From NCBI GenBank assembly GCA_023394035.1, contig JAEXBK010000058.1, forward strand, positions 1-12,997: a stretch of 12,997 bases of DNA. Direction: 5' to 3'. The notes under the pieces are model-generated. The model was not told where the DNA came from, made no database searches, and saw nothing but the letters and a program-made list of their open reading frames with translations. The stretch comes from Bacillota bacterium (GTDB taxonomy: Bacteria; Bacillota; Clostridia; Peptostreptococcales; Anaerovoracaceae). Shown here piece after piece: positions 6,053 to 12,997 of this stretch (position 1 is the first letter of the stretch; each line of letters starts with the position of its first letter). A program made the position numbers and the translations under genes.

Positions 6053-7213
6053 TTATTTATGATGCGTGATTTCGCCTTCGACAATGGTGCAATATGTTTC
6101 AAAATCAAGCGAAAGCGGATCCGTTTCCCAGATGACGATGTCGGCATCCTTGCCTTTTTCGAGGCTTCCTACTCTGTCGGCAATGCCTGTGATCTCTGCG
6201 GCATTTATGCTTATAGCCTTCAGAGCTTCTTCCCTGTCCATGCCGACTTTAACGGCAAGTCCTGCAAACATCGGAAGATCGGATTCGGAGAAAACAGGGT
6301 GATCCGTCATTATTGCGACCTTTATGCCTGCTTTGCTCAAGATTGCTGCAGTTTCAAATGATTTGTTCTTAAGCTCCAGCTTTGACTTGAAGCCGAAGCT
6401 CGGTCCTATTATGGCGTCAAAGCCCGAGCGCTTTATTTCGTCTACGATGAGGTGACCGTCAGTGCAGTGGTCGAGCGTCGCTTTGATTCCGAACTCCTTT
6501 GCAATTCTGATTGCCGTAAGAATATCATCGCTTCTGTGGGCGTGGACTTTGAGTGAAAGCTCGCCTCTTAGAACCGGAATAAGCGCTTCGTACTTGGCAT
6601 TGTATGCCGGGCATTTAAGAATATCGCCGTCCGCCATCTCCTTGCGCTGCATGTAGTCGCGTGCTGAAGAAAGGGCTTCGCGCAGTATTGCGGCTATTCC
6701 CATGCGCGTCATCGGAGCTGCTTTTCTGTTATTGTAATGGTAGTTTTTCGGATTTTCCCCAAAGGCACATTTCATCGCAACGGGGTTCTTGAAGGTCATG
6801 TCGTCAGCGCAGTGTCCTACAGTTTTCATCGCAATAAACTGCCCGCCGATTACATTCGTGCTTCCCGGTCCCGTAACGACAGAGGTTACACCTGATTTCA
6901 TTGCCTCTTCAAAAGGCGGATCAAGCGGATACACACCGTCTATCGCATTTATGTTCGGCGTAACGGGATCGGTGCATTCGTTTCCGTCAGCGCCCTCAAA
7001 TCCGATACATTCTTCCCACATACCTATATGGCTGTGTGCATCTATAAAGCCAGGCAGCACGAGCCTTCCCGCCGCATCTATAACCTCTGCATCTTCCGGA
7101 ACTGCAATATTCTCGCCTATATCAGCGATCTTTGATCCGTCGATCAAAATCGTCCCGTTCTCATAGTCCGTACCTGTCATGGTCTTAATTTTACCGTTTA
7201 TAATTGCTTTCAT
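6053..7213 (-). CDS. Amidohydrolase, imidazolonepropionase-like (COG1228 type), possible dipeptidase
   Basis: A 386-residue cytoplasmic metal-dependent hydrolase. A small beta domain surrounds the barrel: MKAIINGKIKTMTG at the start, and the C-terminal GSLEKGKDADIVIWETDPL typical of amidohydrolases. Metal and catalytic ligands are visible: GFIDAHSH with H60 and H62, KVHAH (H224/H226), LDHC with H249, and TDHP with D304. The frame stays open upstream to 7282, but that extension overlaps the M19 gene. ATG 7213 is preferred because GGGAGG lies five bases before it, just after the dipeptidase stop. Members of this group act on cyclic amides or as Xaa-Pro and other dipeptidases, so a peptide or amide substrate fits its place as last gene of a peptide-transport operon. 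The exact substrate cannot be read from the sequence. Confidence 0.87.
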   Translation of the reverse strand: MKAIINGKIKTMTGTDYENGTILIDGSKIADIGENIAVPEDAEVIDAAGRLVLPGFIDAHSHIGMWEECIGFEGADGNECTDPVTPNINAIDGVYPLDPPFEEAMKSGVTSVVTGPGSTNVIGGQFIAMKTVGHCADDMTFKNPVAMKCAFGENPKNYHYNNRKAAPMTRMGIAAILREALSSARDYMQRKEMADGDILKCPAYNAKYEALIPVLRGELSLKVHAHRSDDILTAIRIAKEFGIKATLDHCTDGHLIVDEIKRSGFDAIIGPSFGFKSKLELKNKSFETAAILSKAGIKVAIMTDHPVFSESDLPMFAGLAVKVGMDREEALKAISINAAEITGIADRVGSLEKGKDADIVIWETDPLSLDFETYCTIVEGEITHHK

Positions 7214-7238
7214 TTCTGCCTCCCTGAGAAAAATATAG

Positions 7239-8267
7239 CTATAAGTTGTCGCGCAGAAAGCGCATGTAATTCCCGCCTGCAATCAATTCTATCTCACCAT
7301 CTGAAAACCTCAGCTTTCGCAGTTCATCTATCAAAATCGGAACTTCCGCGTGAGTATTTATCACGTCAAAGCATTTTCGCGATATTAAGTTCAATTCCTC
7401 CGGAGGTATGTATTTAAGTATTTGGTCGTTCAGATCAAAGCCGAAGCCTACACATTCTATGCCTCCGACAGAAGCTATATGGGCTATATGCGCAGCAAGT
7501 CCTTCGGGATTTTCCCTGCCGCCGCTGTCCGCCGTAATGAAATTCATGGCATTAACGCCTATAAACCCTTTCCTTGCCGCTATCTGCCGTATTTGCCCGT
7601 CGCTAAGATTTCGCTCGGTATCAACAAGTGCTGCCGAGTTGCTGTGTGAAGCTATTATCGGTCTTTCCGAGTAATGCAGCAAGTCATTAAAGCCGGCGAG
7701 ACTGAGATGGCTTACGTCAATAATAATTCCAAGCTCATCGCATTGCCTTACGAGCTTTATTCCGAACTCGGTAAGCCCGCCGGGTGTACCCCATTCGCGT
7801 GCTCCGAGCGACGAGCCGTCACATGCAAAATTCCTTCTGCTCCACGACAGTCCCATAAATCTTACTCCGAGTTCATAAAACAGAGGAAGGATCATAAGAT
7901 CCTGATATAGCGGTATACAGTCCTCAAAACTCAGCATCACCGCAATTTTGTCATTCATATTTGCTGACATAACCTCTTTGTATGATCTGCAAAATTCAAA
8001 GTTGTCGCTGCACTCTTCCACATCCGCTTTTAATGCCGCTATCTGTCTTAGAGCCATTCTCAGAGCCATTTCCGGAACAAATAAGTTTTCAACAAATATC
8101 GAGGATACGATGAGTGTAACGCCACCCGCACGCAGCGACGACAAATAATCGCTGTTCAGCACATGATGCTTTCCCCAGCTTCTCTGCTTTTCCAGATCAA
8201 ACGCAAGATCAAGGTGCGCATCCGTTACGCACTTTCGCATTTTATCATCATTTGTTTTGTTTTTCAA
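7239..8267 (-). CDS. Membrane-dipeptidase family (peptidase M19) dipeptidase
   Basis: A 342-residue zinc dipeptidase of the renal-dipeptidase family, here without signal peptide and so cytoplasmic. The full ligand set is present: DAHLD with H18 and D20, SFED with E115, DVSH with H187, ASHSN with H208, and GFGFD with D278. Other family landmarks are GGLTEFG, RNLSD and the closing GGNYMRFLR. M19 enzymes cleave dipeptides, including ones with a D-residue at the C-terminal side. The start is taken as TTG 8267, because AGGAGGAGGTG lies about seven bases upstream. The alternative ATG at 8240 has no ribosome binding site. The TTG start overlaps the regulator gene by 20 bases in another frame, pointing to translational coupling. 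The stop is 25 bases before the amidohydrolase start. It probably hydrolyses peptides imported by the Opp system. Confidence 0.92.
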   Translation of the reverse strand: MKNKTNDDKMRKCVTDAHLDLAFDLEKQRSWGKHHVLNSDYLSSLRAGGVTLIVSSIFVENLFVPEMALRMALRQIAALKADVEECSDNFEFCRSYKEVMSANMNDKIAVMLSFEDCIPLYQDLMILPLFYELGVRFMGLSWSRRNFACDGSSLGAREWGTPGGLTEFGIKLVRQCDELGIIIDVSHLSLAGFNDLLHYSERPIIASHSNSAALVDTERNLSDGQIRQIAARKGFIGVNAMNFITADSGGRENPEGLAAHIAHIASVGGIECVGFGFDLNDQILKYIPPEELNLISRKCFDVINTHAEVPILIDELRKLRFSDGEIELIAGGNYMRFLRDNL

Positions 8268-9087
8268 ACGCTTTCACCTCCTCCTGCTTTTCAAGAAATT
8301 CAAGCATTCTGTTATCATTGCGGTATGCTACGGAGGACATCAGAAGATTAATAAAGAACATAGGCGCAATCAGAGAATTTTTGAAAATATCCGTCTGCGA
8401 GTCACAGTAATACATCATATCCGCATATTTTGTAAGAGGGCATGTCACGTAATCCGTGATTATGACAACTGTAAGCCCTTTCTGCTTTGCGTATTCTATT
8501 GCCGACTCGCAATAATCACTATAATCGGGAAAATCAAATACGATAAGAATGTCGTTTTCTTCGGCAAACATCATGCGTCTATGAAAAGCGGCTCTCTGTC
8601 CGTCCAAAAATTCAAATGGATATCCGAAGGTTTTCATCCTGCAGCAAAGTATTTCCGCAACAAAGGACGCAACGTCAAATCCGACCGCATATACATGTTT
8701 TGCGTCCGCTATGTCCTCAACAAGTTTTTCGAGTGTTTCGGCATTGATATTAAGCAAGCACTGTGATATGTTATCAATCTCTTTTTTGCCGAGCATCTCG
8801 GCGTTTGACATATACTTCTGTCCGGCAAGCTTTTTGAATCGCTCAGCCGGGGTTGCCGTCATGACCTCTTCTTCCTGAAGCTTTTTTCTGAAATCCGTAT
8901 AGCCGTCAAATCCGAGTCCTTTGGCAAATCTGTTGAGCGATGTTTTTGATGTTCCGAGCTCCTCGGCGACGCTTCCGATAGTGGACAAGGTGAATTCCAA
9001 AACATTATTAATTATATACTCTGCGATCTTATGTTCCGTACGCGTATATTCTCCGATATTTGACGCGATTTTTTCTATCAGCCTCAT
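8248..9087 (-). CDS. RpiR/MurR-family transcriptional regulator with divergent SIS domain
   Basis: A 279-residue regulator. The N-terminal HTH_6 domain (about residues 1-75) shows the usual LSTIGSVAEELGTSKTSLNRF and LGFDGYTDFRKKL elements. The C-terminal SIS domain (about 110-265) has its first motif as VYAVGFDVASFVAE (132-145). The usual phosphosugar-binding S-x-S-G segment is replaced by FDFPDYS (184-190), followed by VVIITDYVTCPLTKYAD. Most SIS domains in RpiR proteins sense sugar phosphates; this one probably does not use the standard phosphate contacts. The start ATG 9087 has AAGGAG six bases upstream and lies 24 bases after oppF. Placement inside the transporter operon suggests that it regulates the operon and is autoregulated. 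The target site is not visible, since the operon promoter is outside the window. Confidence 0.92.
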   Translation of the reverse strand: MRLIEKIASNIGEYTRTEHKIAEYIINNVLEFTLSTIGSVAEELGTSKTSLNRFAKGLGFDGYTDFRKKLQEEEVMTATPAERFKKLAGQKYMSNAEMLGKKEIDNISQCLLNINAETLEKLVEDIADAKHVYAVGFDVASFVAEILCCRMKTFGYPFEFLDGQRAAFHRRMMFAEENDILIVFDFPDYSDYCESAIEYAKQKGLTVVIITDYVTCPLTKYADMMYYCDSQTDIFKNSLIAPMFFINLLMSSVAYRNDNRMLEFLEKQEEVKAFEKQNK

Positions 9088-9111
9088 AAGCTACTCCTTT
9101 TAGATAAGTCA

Positions 9112-10098
9112 TTACCGAAACAAATGACATGCCGTCATATGACCCGCTTCCATTTCCTTAAGCTCAGGGGACTCCTTCGAGCATATCGCTTTCGCATAAG
9201 GGCAGCGAGGGTGAAATTTGCAACCCGAAGGCGGCGATGACGGGCTTGGAATCTCTCCCGTCAAAAGCTGTCTTCCGCCGGTCTTCGGATTTCTTACGGA
9301 CGGTGTGGCTTCAAGCAGCGCCCTCGTATAAGGATGCGCAGGTGATGCGAACAACGAACTTGAGCTTGCGATTTCAACGATTGAGCCTAAGTACATAACA
9401 CACACCTTATTGCAAAAGTGTTCGACGATTCCCATATTATGCGTAATAAACAAATATGACATTTCCCTATTTTTTCGGAGATCAAGCATAAGATTCAGCA
9501 CCTGAGACTGTATTGATACATCAAGCGCCGCGGTAGGCTCATCGCATATTATAAGCTTAGGTTCCATTGAAATCGCCCTTGCTATACCTATGCGCTGTCT
9601 TTGACCTCCGCTGAATTGATGCGGAAATTTGCAGAGACATGATTCGTCAAGCCCGCATTCTTCCGCGAGCTTCACCGCTCTCTCGTGGATTTCGGAGTCG
9701 CCATACAGCTTGAATTTCTTTATGCCCTCCGTTATAATCGCTTCAACGTTCATTCTCGGATCCAGCGATGCATAAGGATCTTGAAACACCATTTGCATAT
9801 TTCGGTGAATCACTTCAAGCTCCTTGCTTTTGATTTTATACCCGTTTTCGATATCGAACAGTCGCTTATCCTCAAATTTGACCATGCCTCCGGTAGGCTC
9901 TGTCAAATTCATTACGCATTTGCCTATCGTCGTTTTCCCGCTCCCGGATTCTCCGACAAGCCCGACAATGTCGCCCTTCATAATATCAAATGACACATTA
10001 TCTACCGCCTTGACCGTCTTCGGAGGTTGAAAAAGGCGGTCCTGCTTTATCGGAAAATATTTTTTCAGTTGTTTTATTTCCAGCAGTTTGTCAGCCAT
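9112..10098 (-). CDS. oppF: Oligopeptide/dipeptide ABC transporter ATP-binding protein (OppF/DppF)
   Basis: A 328-residue ATPase, the second of two that power peptide import. Walker A GESGSGKT is at 49-56, the Q-loop at FQDP (105-108), signature FSGGQRQR at 162-169, Walker B LIICDE at 182-187 and the switch histidine at H220 (FITHN). The C-terminal region holds the Opp/Dpp-specific extension with HPYTRALLEA and cysteines C293, C299, C306 and C324 (CxFHPRCPxxxxxC type), which in this family form an iron-sulfur site. The start ATG 10098 is one base after the oppD stop. Its ribosome binding site (AAGGAA) lies within the last codons of oppD, so the two are translationally linked. The symbol reflects the family; whether dipeptides or longer peptides are carried is unknown. 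Confidence 0.94.
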   Translation of the reverse strand: MADKLLEIKQLKKYFPIKQDRLFQPPKTVKAVDNVSFDIMKGDIVGLVGESGSGKTTIGKCVMNLTEPTGGMVKFEDKRLFDIENGYKIKSKELEVIHRNMQMVFQDPYASLDPRMNVEAIITEGIKKFKLYGDSEIHERAVKLAEECGLDESCLCKFPHQFSGGQRQRIGIARAISMEPKLIICDEPTAALDVSIQSQVLNLMLDLRKNREMSYLFITHNMGIVEHFCNKVCVMYLGSIVEIASSSSLFASPAHPYTRALLEATPSVRNPKTGGRQLLTGEIPSPSSPPSGCKFHPRCPYAKAICSKESPELKEMEAGHMTACHLFR

Positions 10099-10099
10099 T

Positions 10100-11080
10100 T
10101 TATATTCCTTCTTTCATATCCAAAATGCATCTTACCTTGTGTCCTTCACCTACTTCTTTGAGCTCAGGCGTCTTTTCTCTGCACGCATCGCATGCAAGCC
10201 TGCATCTCGGAGCAAAGCCGCAGCCGTCCATAATACTTCCTCCGCCCGGTTGTATGCCGGGGATGGACTTAAAGCCCGTGCTTTCATCGTAATTTTCGGG
10301 TATAGCCTCTATCAAGCCCTTTGTATACGGATGCAACGGATGATTTAACAGTTCATCGACGTCAGCCTCTTCGACGATTTTACCCGAATACATAACGGCA
10401 ACGCGGTCTGCGATTTCAGCGATGACCCCAAGATCGTGCGTAATAAACATTATCGACATATTGCGATTATCCTTAAGCTCCTTGAGCAATTGCAGGATCT
10501 GTGCCTGAATCGTTACGTCAAGGGCAGTCGTCGGTTCATCAGCTATCATAAGCTCCGGGTCACAAAGTATTGCCATCGCAATCATAACTCTCTGCCTCAT
10601 ACCGCCCGAAAGCTCATGCGGATATCGTCCGAGCATTCTTTCGGGATCCGGTATCCTTACAAGCTCAAGCATTTCTATGCATCTTTTGCGGTTTTCTTCG
10701 CCTTTGATCCCCTGATGCAGCTTCAAAGCCTCTCCGAGCTGGTATCCTATCTTGAATACCGGGTTAAGGGATGACATCGGTTCCTGAAAAATCATCGCAA
10801 TTTTATTGCCCCTGATTTTTCTGATTTCTTTTTCGTTTTTTTCTTGCAGATCCTCTCCGTTAAAGATTATTTGACCGCCTTCTATATACCCGTTCGGCTT
10901 CGGAACAAGGCGCATTACGGAAAGTGACGTTATGCTTTTTCCGCTTCCGGACTCTCCTACTATGCCGAGGACCTTACCGCGTTCGACTTCTATATCAACG
11001 CCGTCGACAGCCCTGACAATACCGGAATCAGTCTTGAAGCAAACTCTGAGATTTTTCGTTTCCAGCAAAATATCTTTCAT
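10100..11080 (-). CDS. oppD: Oligopeptide/dipeptide ABC transporter ATP-binding protein (OppD/DppD)
   Basis: A 326-residue ATPase partner of OppF. Walker A GESGSGKS is at 42-49, Q-loop FQEP at 98-101, signature LSGGMRQR at 157-164, Walker B LMIADE at 177-182 and the H-loop FITHD. The C-terminal extension has HPYTKGLIEAIP and the cysteines C287, C293, C297/C300 and C318 expected for the family's Fe-S site. The frame is open to an ATG at 11095, which overlaps the oppC stop as ATGA. That ATG has no ribosome binding site, while the ATG five codons later (11080) follows GAGGT at eight bases, so 11080 is chosen. The gap to oppC is then 11 bases. It sits between oppC and oppF in the conserved order B-C-D-F. 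Confidence 0.94.
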   Translation of the reverse strand: MKDILLETKNLRVCFKTDSGIVRAVDGVDIEVERGKVLGIVGESGSGKSITSLSVMRLVPKPNGYIEGGQIIFNGEDLQEKNEKEIRKIRGNKIAMIFQEPMSSLNPVFKIGYQLGEALKLHQGIKGEENRKRCIEMLELVRIPDPERMLGRYPHELSGGMRQRVMIAMAILCDPELMIADEPTTALDVTIQAQILQLLKELKDNRNMSIMFITHDLGVIAEIADRVAVMYSGKIVEEADVDELLNHPLHPYTKGLIEAIPENYDESTGFKSIPGIQPGGGSIMDGCGFAPRCRLACDACREKTPELKEVGEGHKVRCILDMKEGI

Positions 11081-11091
11081 CTTACAGTACC

Positions 11092-11964
11092 TCATATTTT
11101 CAGCTTAGGGTCAAGCGCATCTCGCAAGCCGTCGCCTACAAAATTGATCGATATGACCGTAATGAACACAAGGAACCCCTGAGGGATCCACATCCACCAT
11201 TCAAACTGCAGAACTCTCATACTTTGCGCCGCCGAAAGCATGTTCCCCCAGCTTGGCTGCGGCGGTCTTACGCCCATGCTCAAAAAGCTCAAAGCGGCTT
11301 CCGTGAGTATGCCGTTTGCTATTGCAAGAGTTGCAAATACCAAAACTGATGAGAATGTATTGGGAAGGACATGCTTAAATATGATTTCAAATCCGCTCAG
11401 ACCCATTGATTTTGAAGCTTGAATAAATTCTCTTTCTTTAAGACTAAGAACCTCGGCTCTTACTATACGTGCGATCTTTGTCCACTCGAGGATGGCGATA
11501 ATAAAGATAAGGTTCATCATGCTCGGACCTATCATCGCCGCAAGCGCAATCGCAACGACAAAGAAAGGAAAACACATGATAATATCCGTCAGCCTCATTA
11601 TTATGCTGTCCGTTTTGCCTCCGTAGTATCCCGCAACCGCTCCAAGCGTCACGCCTATTGCAATCTCAAATATGCTGGCAAGGATGCCTACGGCAAGAGA
11701 TACTCTGCCGCCGTAAAGCAATCTCGTATAAACATCTCTTCCGAGCTCATCCGTTCCGAGTATATGCTCCCTGCTCGGAGCCGCTTCAATATTATAAAGG
11801 TCTATATCATCTCTTCCGTAGTGTGATAGCAGAGGAGCTGCTACAGACGCCGCCATAAGCAATATGAGGACGATGAGTCCGAACATGGCAAGTTTATTCT
11901 TTTTGAACCGCTTCCATGCTATTGAATTAAGCGATACCCTTCCGCTGTCTTTTTTTGTAGTCAC
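11092..11964 (-). CDS. oppC: Oligopeptide/dipeptide ABC transporter permease (OppC/DppC)
   Basis: A 290-residue inner permease. It begins with a charged stretch (TTKKDSGRVS, then WKRFKKNKLAMFG), followed by the first membrane helix IVLILLMAASVAAPLL. An external loop with ILGTDELGRDVYTRLLYGGRVSL, typical of OppC, and further helices of the transport domain follow. The coupling loop is visible as EAALSFLSMGVRPPQPSWG near the C-terminal third. The open frame extends to ATG 11985, overlapping the oppB stop. However, a near-perfect GGAGGTGA lies inside that extension, seven bases before a GTG at 11964, so GTG 11964 is the better start. With this start 13 bases separate it from oppB. It would pair with OppB to form the membrane channel. 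Confidence 0.93.
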   Translation of the reverse strand: MTTKKDSGRVSLNSIAWKRFKKNKLAMFGLIVLILLMAASVAAPLLSHYGRDDIDLYNIEAAPSREHILGTDELGRDVYTRLLYGGRVSLAVGILASIFEIAIGVTLGAVAGYYGGKTDSIIMRLTDIIMCFPFFVVAIALAAMIGPSMMNLIFIIAILEWTKIARIVRAEVLSLKEREFIQASKSMGLSGFEIIFKHVLPNTFSSVLVFATLAIANGILTEAALSFLSMGVRPPQPSWGNMLSAAQSMRVLQFEWWMWIPQGFLVFITVISINFVGDGLRDALDPKLKI

Positions 11965-11977
11965 AGTATCACCTCCG

Positions 11978-12940
11978 TTATTCATATCTTATTCTCGGAT
12001 CGATAAGGGCATAGAGCAAGTCCGCGACAAGATTGCAAATCAAAATTATCAGCGTCGTCATAAGCAAAAGCGCCATTATAAGCGGATAGTCTCTGTCAAG
12101 TATAGCCGTATAGCTTAACCTGCCTATACCCGGCCAAACAAAAATCGTTTCGGTCAGCACGGCTCCTGAAAAGATTGAAGGTATTTGCATTGACAATACG
12201 GTGATTACAGGAATAAGAGCATTCTTAAACGCGTGTTTATTTACCACATCGCTCTCGCTTAAGCCCTTAGCTCTTGCCGTTCTTATATAATCCTGATCAA
12301 ATACCTCAAGCATGCTCGAACGCGTATATCTCATAAGCGTTGCCGTTTGAAGAAGTGCGAGAACAATCACAGGGAGAACGAGGTGCCTTGCAATATCAAT
12401 AATTCCGTCTATTCCGCTATAAGCAGCCCCCGCCGTCATCATACCCGAAATAGGAAATATTTTCAGGTCAAAGGCAAAAAATTTTATCATCAAAAGACCG
12501 AAGAAAAATGCCGGTATGGAAATACCTATAAAGCAAAATACCGTACCGAGATAATCTCCTATTGAGTTTCTTTTTGTAGCTGCCGTTTTTCCCGCCGGAA
12601 TCGCGATCAGTGTGCTCAAAATCAGCGCGCCGACTCCGAGCAATATCGTATTAGGCAGTCTCTCGCTTATCACGTCCCAAACCGGTTTTTTATATTTTAT
12701 CGAAAATCCGAAGTCACCGCGGAATATGTCTCTCACCCACTTGAAGTACTTAATGTGAATAGGATCATAGTACCCCATTTTAGTGAGCATCTCCTCCCTT
12801 ACCTCTGCCGAAACCGACGGGTCAAGTCTCTGTGTATAAGGATCCCCCGGCGCTATATTTATAAATACAAAAACGATTACTGTCACACAGATCAGGATCA
12901 GAACCGCTTGTGCTAAACGTCGAATTATATATTTGCTCAT
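11978..12940 (-). CDS. oppB: Oligopeptide/dipeptide ABC transporter permease (OppB/DppB)
   Basis: A 320-residue permease of normal length. The N-terminus MSKYIIRRLAQ and first helix (about 10-30), followed by FINIAPGDPY, are characteristic of OppB. Other landmarks are the DPIHIKYFKWV segment of the external loop, the GDFGFSIKYKKPV stretch, and the coupling region RTARAKGLSESDVVNKHAFKNALIPVI. The family's FVWPGIGRL segment follows, and the protein ends in a membrane helix with IDPRIRYE. The start ATG 12940 has GGAG eight bases upstream. It is the first gene of the visible operon. A substrate-binding protein gene is expected upstream but lies beyond the window edge; this is inferred from typical operons. 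Confidence 0.95.
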   Translation of the reverse strand: MSKYIIRRLAQAVLILICVTVIVFVFINIAPGDPYTQRLDPSVSAEVREEMLTKMGYYDPIHIKYFKWVRDIFRGDFGFSIKYKKPVWDVISERLPNTILLGVGALILSTLIAIPAGKTAATKRNSIGDYLGTVFCFIGISIPAFFFGLLMIKFFAFDLKIFPISGMMTAGAAYSGIDGIIDIARHLVLPVIVLALLQTATLMRYTRSSMLEVFDQDYIRTARAKGLSESDVVNKHAFKNALIPVITVLSMQIPSIFSGAVLTETIFVWPGIGRLSYTAILDRDYPLIMALLLMTTLIILICNLVADLLYALIDPRIRYE

Positions 12941-12961
12941 AATAACAGCTCCGCTCTTTCA

Positions 12962-12990
12962 GAGAGAGCACAGATCCTCCGTGCTCTCTC
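12962..12990. other. Intercistronic stem-loop upstream of oppB
   Basis: GAGAGAGCAC (12962-12971) and GTGCTCTCTC (12981-12990) form a perfect 10-bp stem with a 9-base loop. No T-run follows on the minus strand, so it is either a leaky terminator or an mRNA processing/stabilising hairpin. It lies 21 bases ahead of oppB, where many peptide transporter operons separate a strongly expressed binding-protein gene from the permease genes. What lies to its right is outside the window. Confidence 0.6.
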
Positions 12991-12997
12991 AATTAAG

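Noticed and set aside
7214..7282. Upstream extension of the amidohydrolase (23 extra codons with several cysteines)
   Set aside because: It overlaps the end of the M19 gene, has no ribosome binding site at its ATG, and a strong GGGAGG precedes ATG 7213; the internal sequence from there matches the family N-terminus.
8257..8766. 169-codon plus-strand frame opposite the RpiR gene
   Set aside because: The opposite strand encodes a complete HTH-SIS regulator; this frame is biased, Lys/His/Phe-rich and unlike any known family.
1..12997. CRISPR arrays, tRNA/rRNA genes, transposases, phage genes, toxin-antitoxin pairs
   Set aside because: No direct-repeat arrays, no recognisable RNA gene sequence and no such protein families were seen on either strand.

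Overview
The window looks like a chromosomal segment of an anaerobic, low-to-mid GC Bacillota, most likely a member of Clostridia. This is inferred from strong GGAGG-type ribosome binding sites, several TTG/GTG starts, TTGACA/TATAAT-like promoters, and the gene families present: an anaerobic GlpA-type oxidoreductase with a BFD [2Fe-2S] domain and a DUF1667 module, RpiR and TetR regulators, and an Opp/Dpp transporter with linked dipeptidases. I saw no rRNA, tRNA, CRISPR, IS element or phage gene. The species cannot be named from this sequence alone.

Left part (1-5966): a lipid/glycerophosphate-flavoured redox neighbourhood. A leftward operon starts near 2430. It contains a multi-domain FAD oxidoreductase (BON-like region, FAD domain, BFD [2Fe-2S], DUF1667) and, 11 bp downstream, the first 53 codons of a second gene that runs off the window, possibly a FAD-binding oxidase. 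A TetR regulator is transcribed divergently from it. The 141-bp gap between them holds both promoters and a perfect inverted repeat inside the leftward promoter, which is a candidate operator. Beyond a bidirectional terminator lie a small two-helix membrane protein and a membrane-anchored glycerophosphodiester phosphodiesterase (both leftward). A rightward GPH/SLC45-like MFS transporter with a large extracytoplasmic insertion follows. A plausible but unproven reading is that the phosphodiesterase releases glycerol-3-phosphate-type products, the FAD enzymes oxidise them or related substrates, and the MFS protein moves a related solute.

Right part (6053-12997): one compact leftward operon. Its order of transcription is oppB, oppC, oppD, oppF, an RpiR-family regulator, an M19 dipeptidase and an imidazolonepropionase-like amidohydrolase. 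Gaps are short or genes overlap throughout. The promoter, and probably the substrate-binding protein gene, lie beyond the right edge; a 10-bp perfect stem-loop sits just ahead of oppB. Together these genes would import a peptide or amidated amino acid compound and hydrolyse it in the cytoplasm under local RpiR control.

Several starts were moved by ribosome-binding-site evidence: 2374, 2537, 3330, 7213, 8267 (TTG), 11080 and 11964 (GTG). No stretch longer than 300 bases lacks a gene. The largest gaps are 2375-2536 and 5912-6052, both described below.
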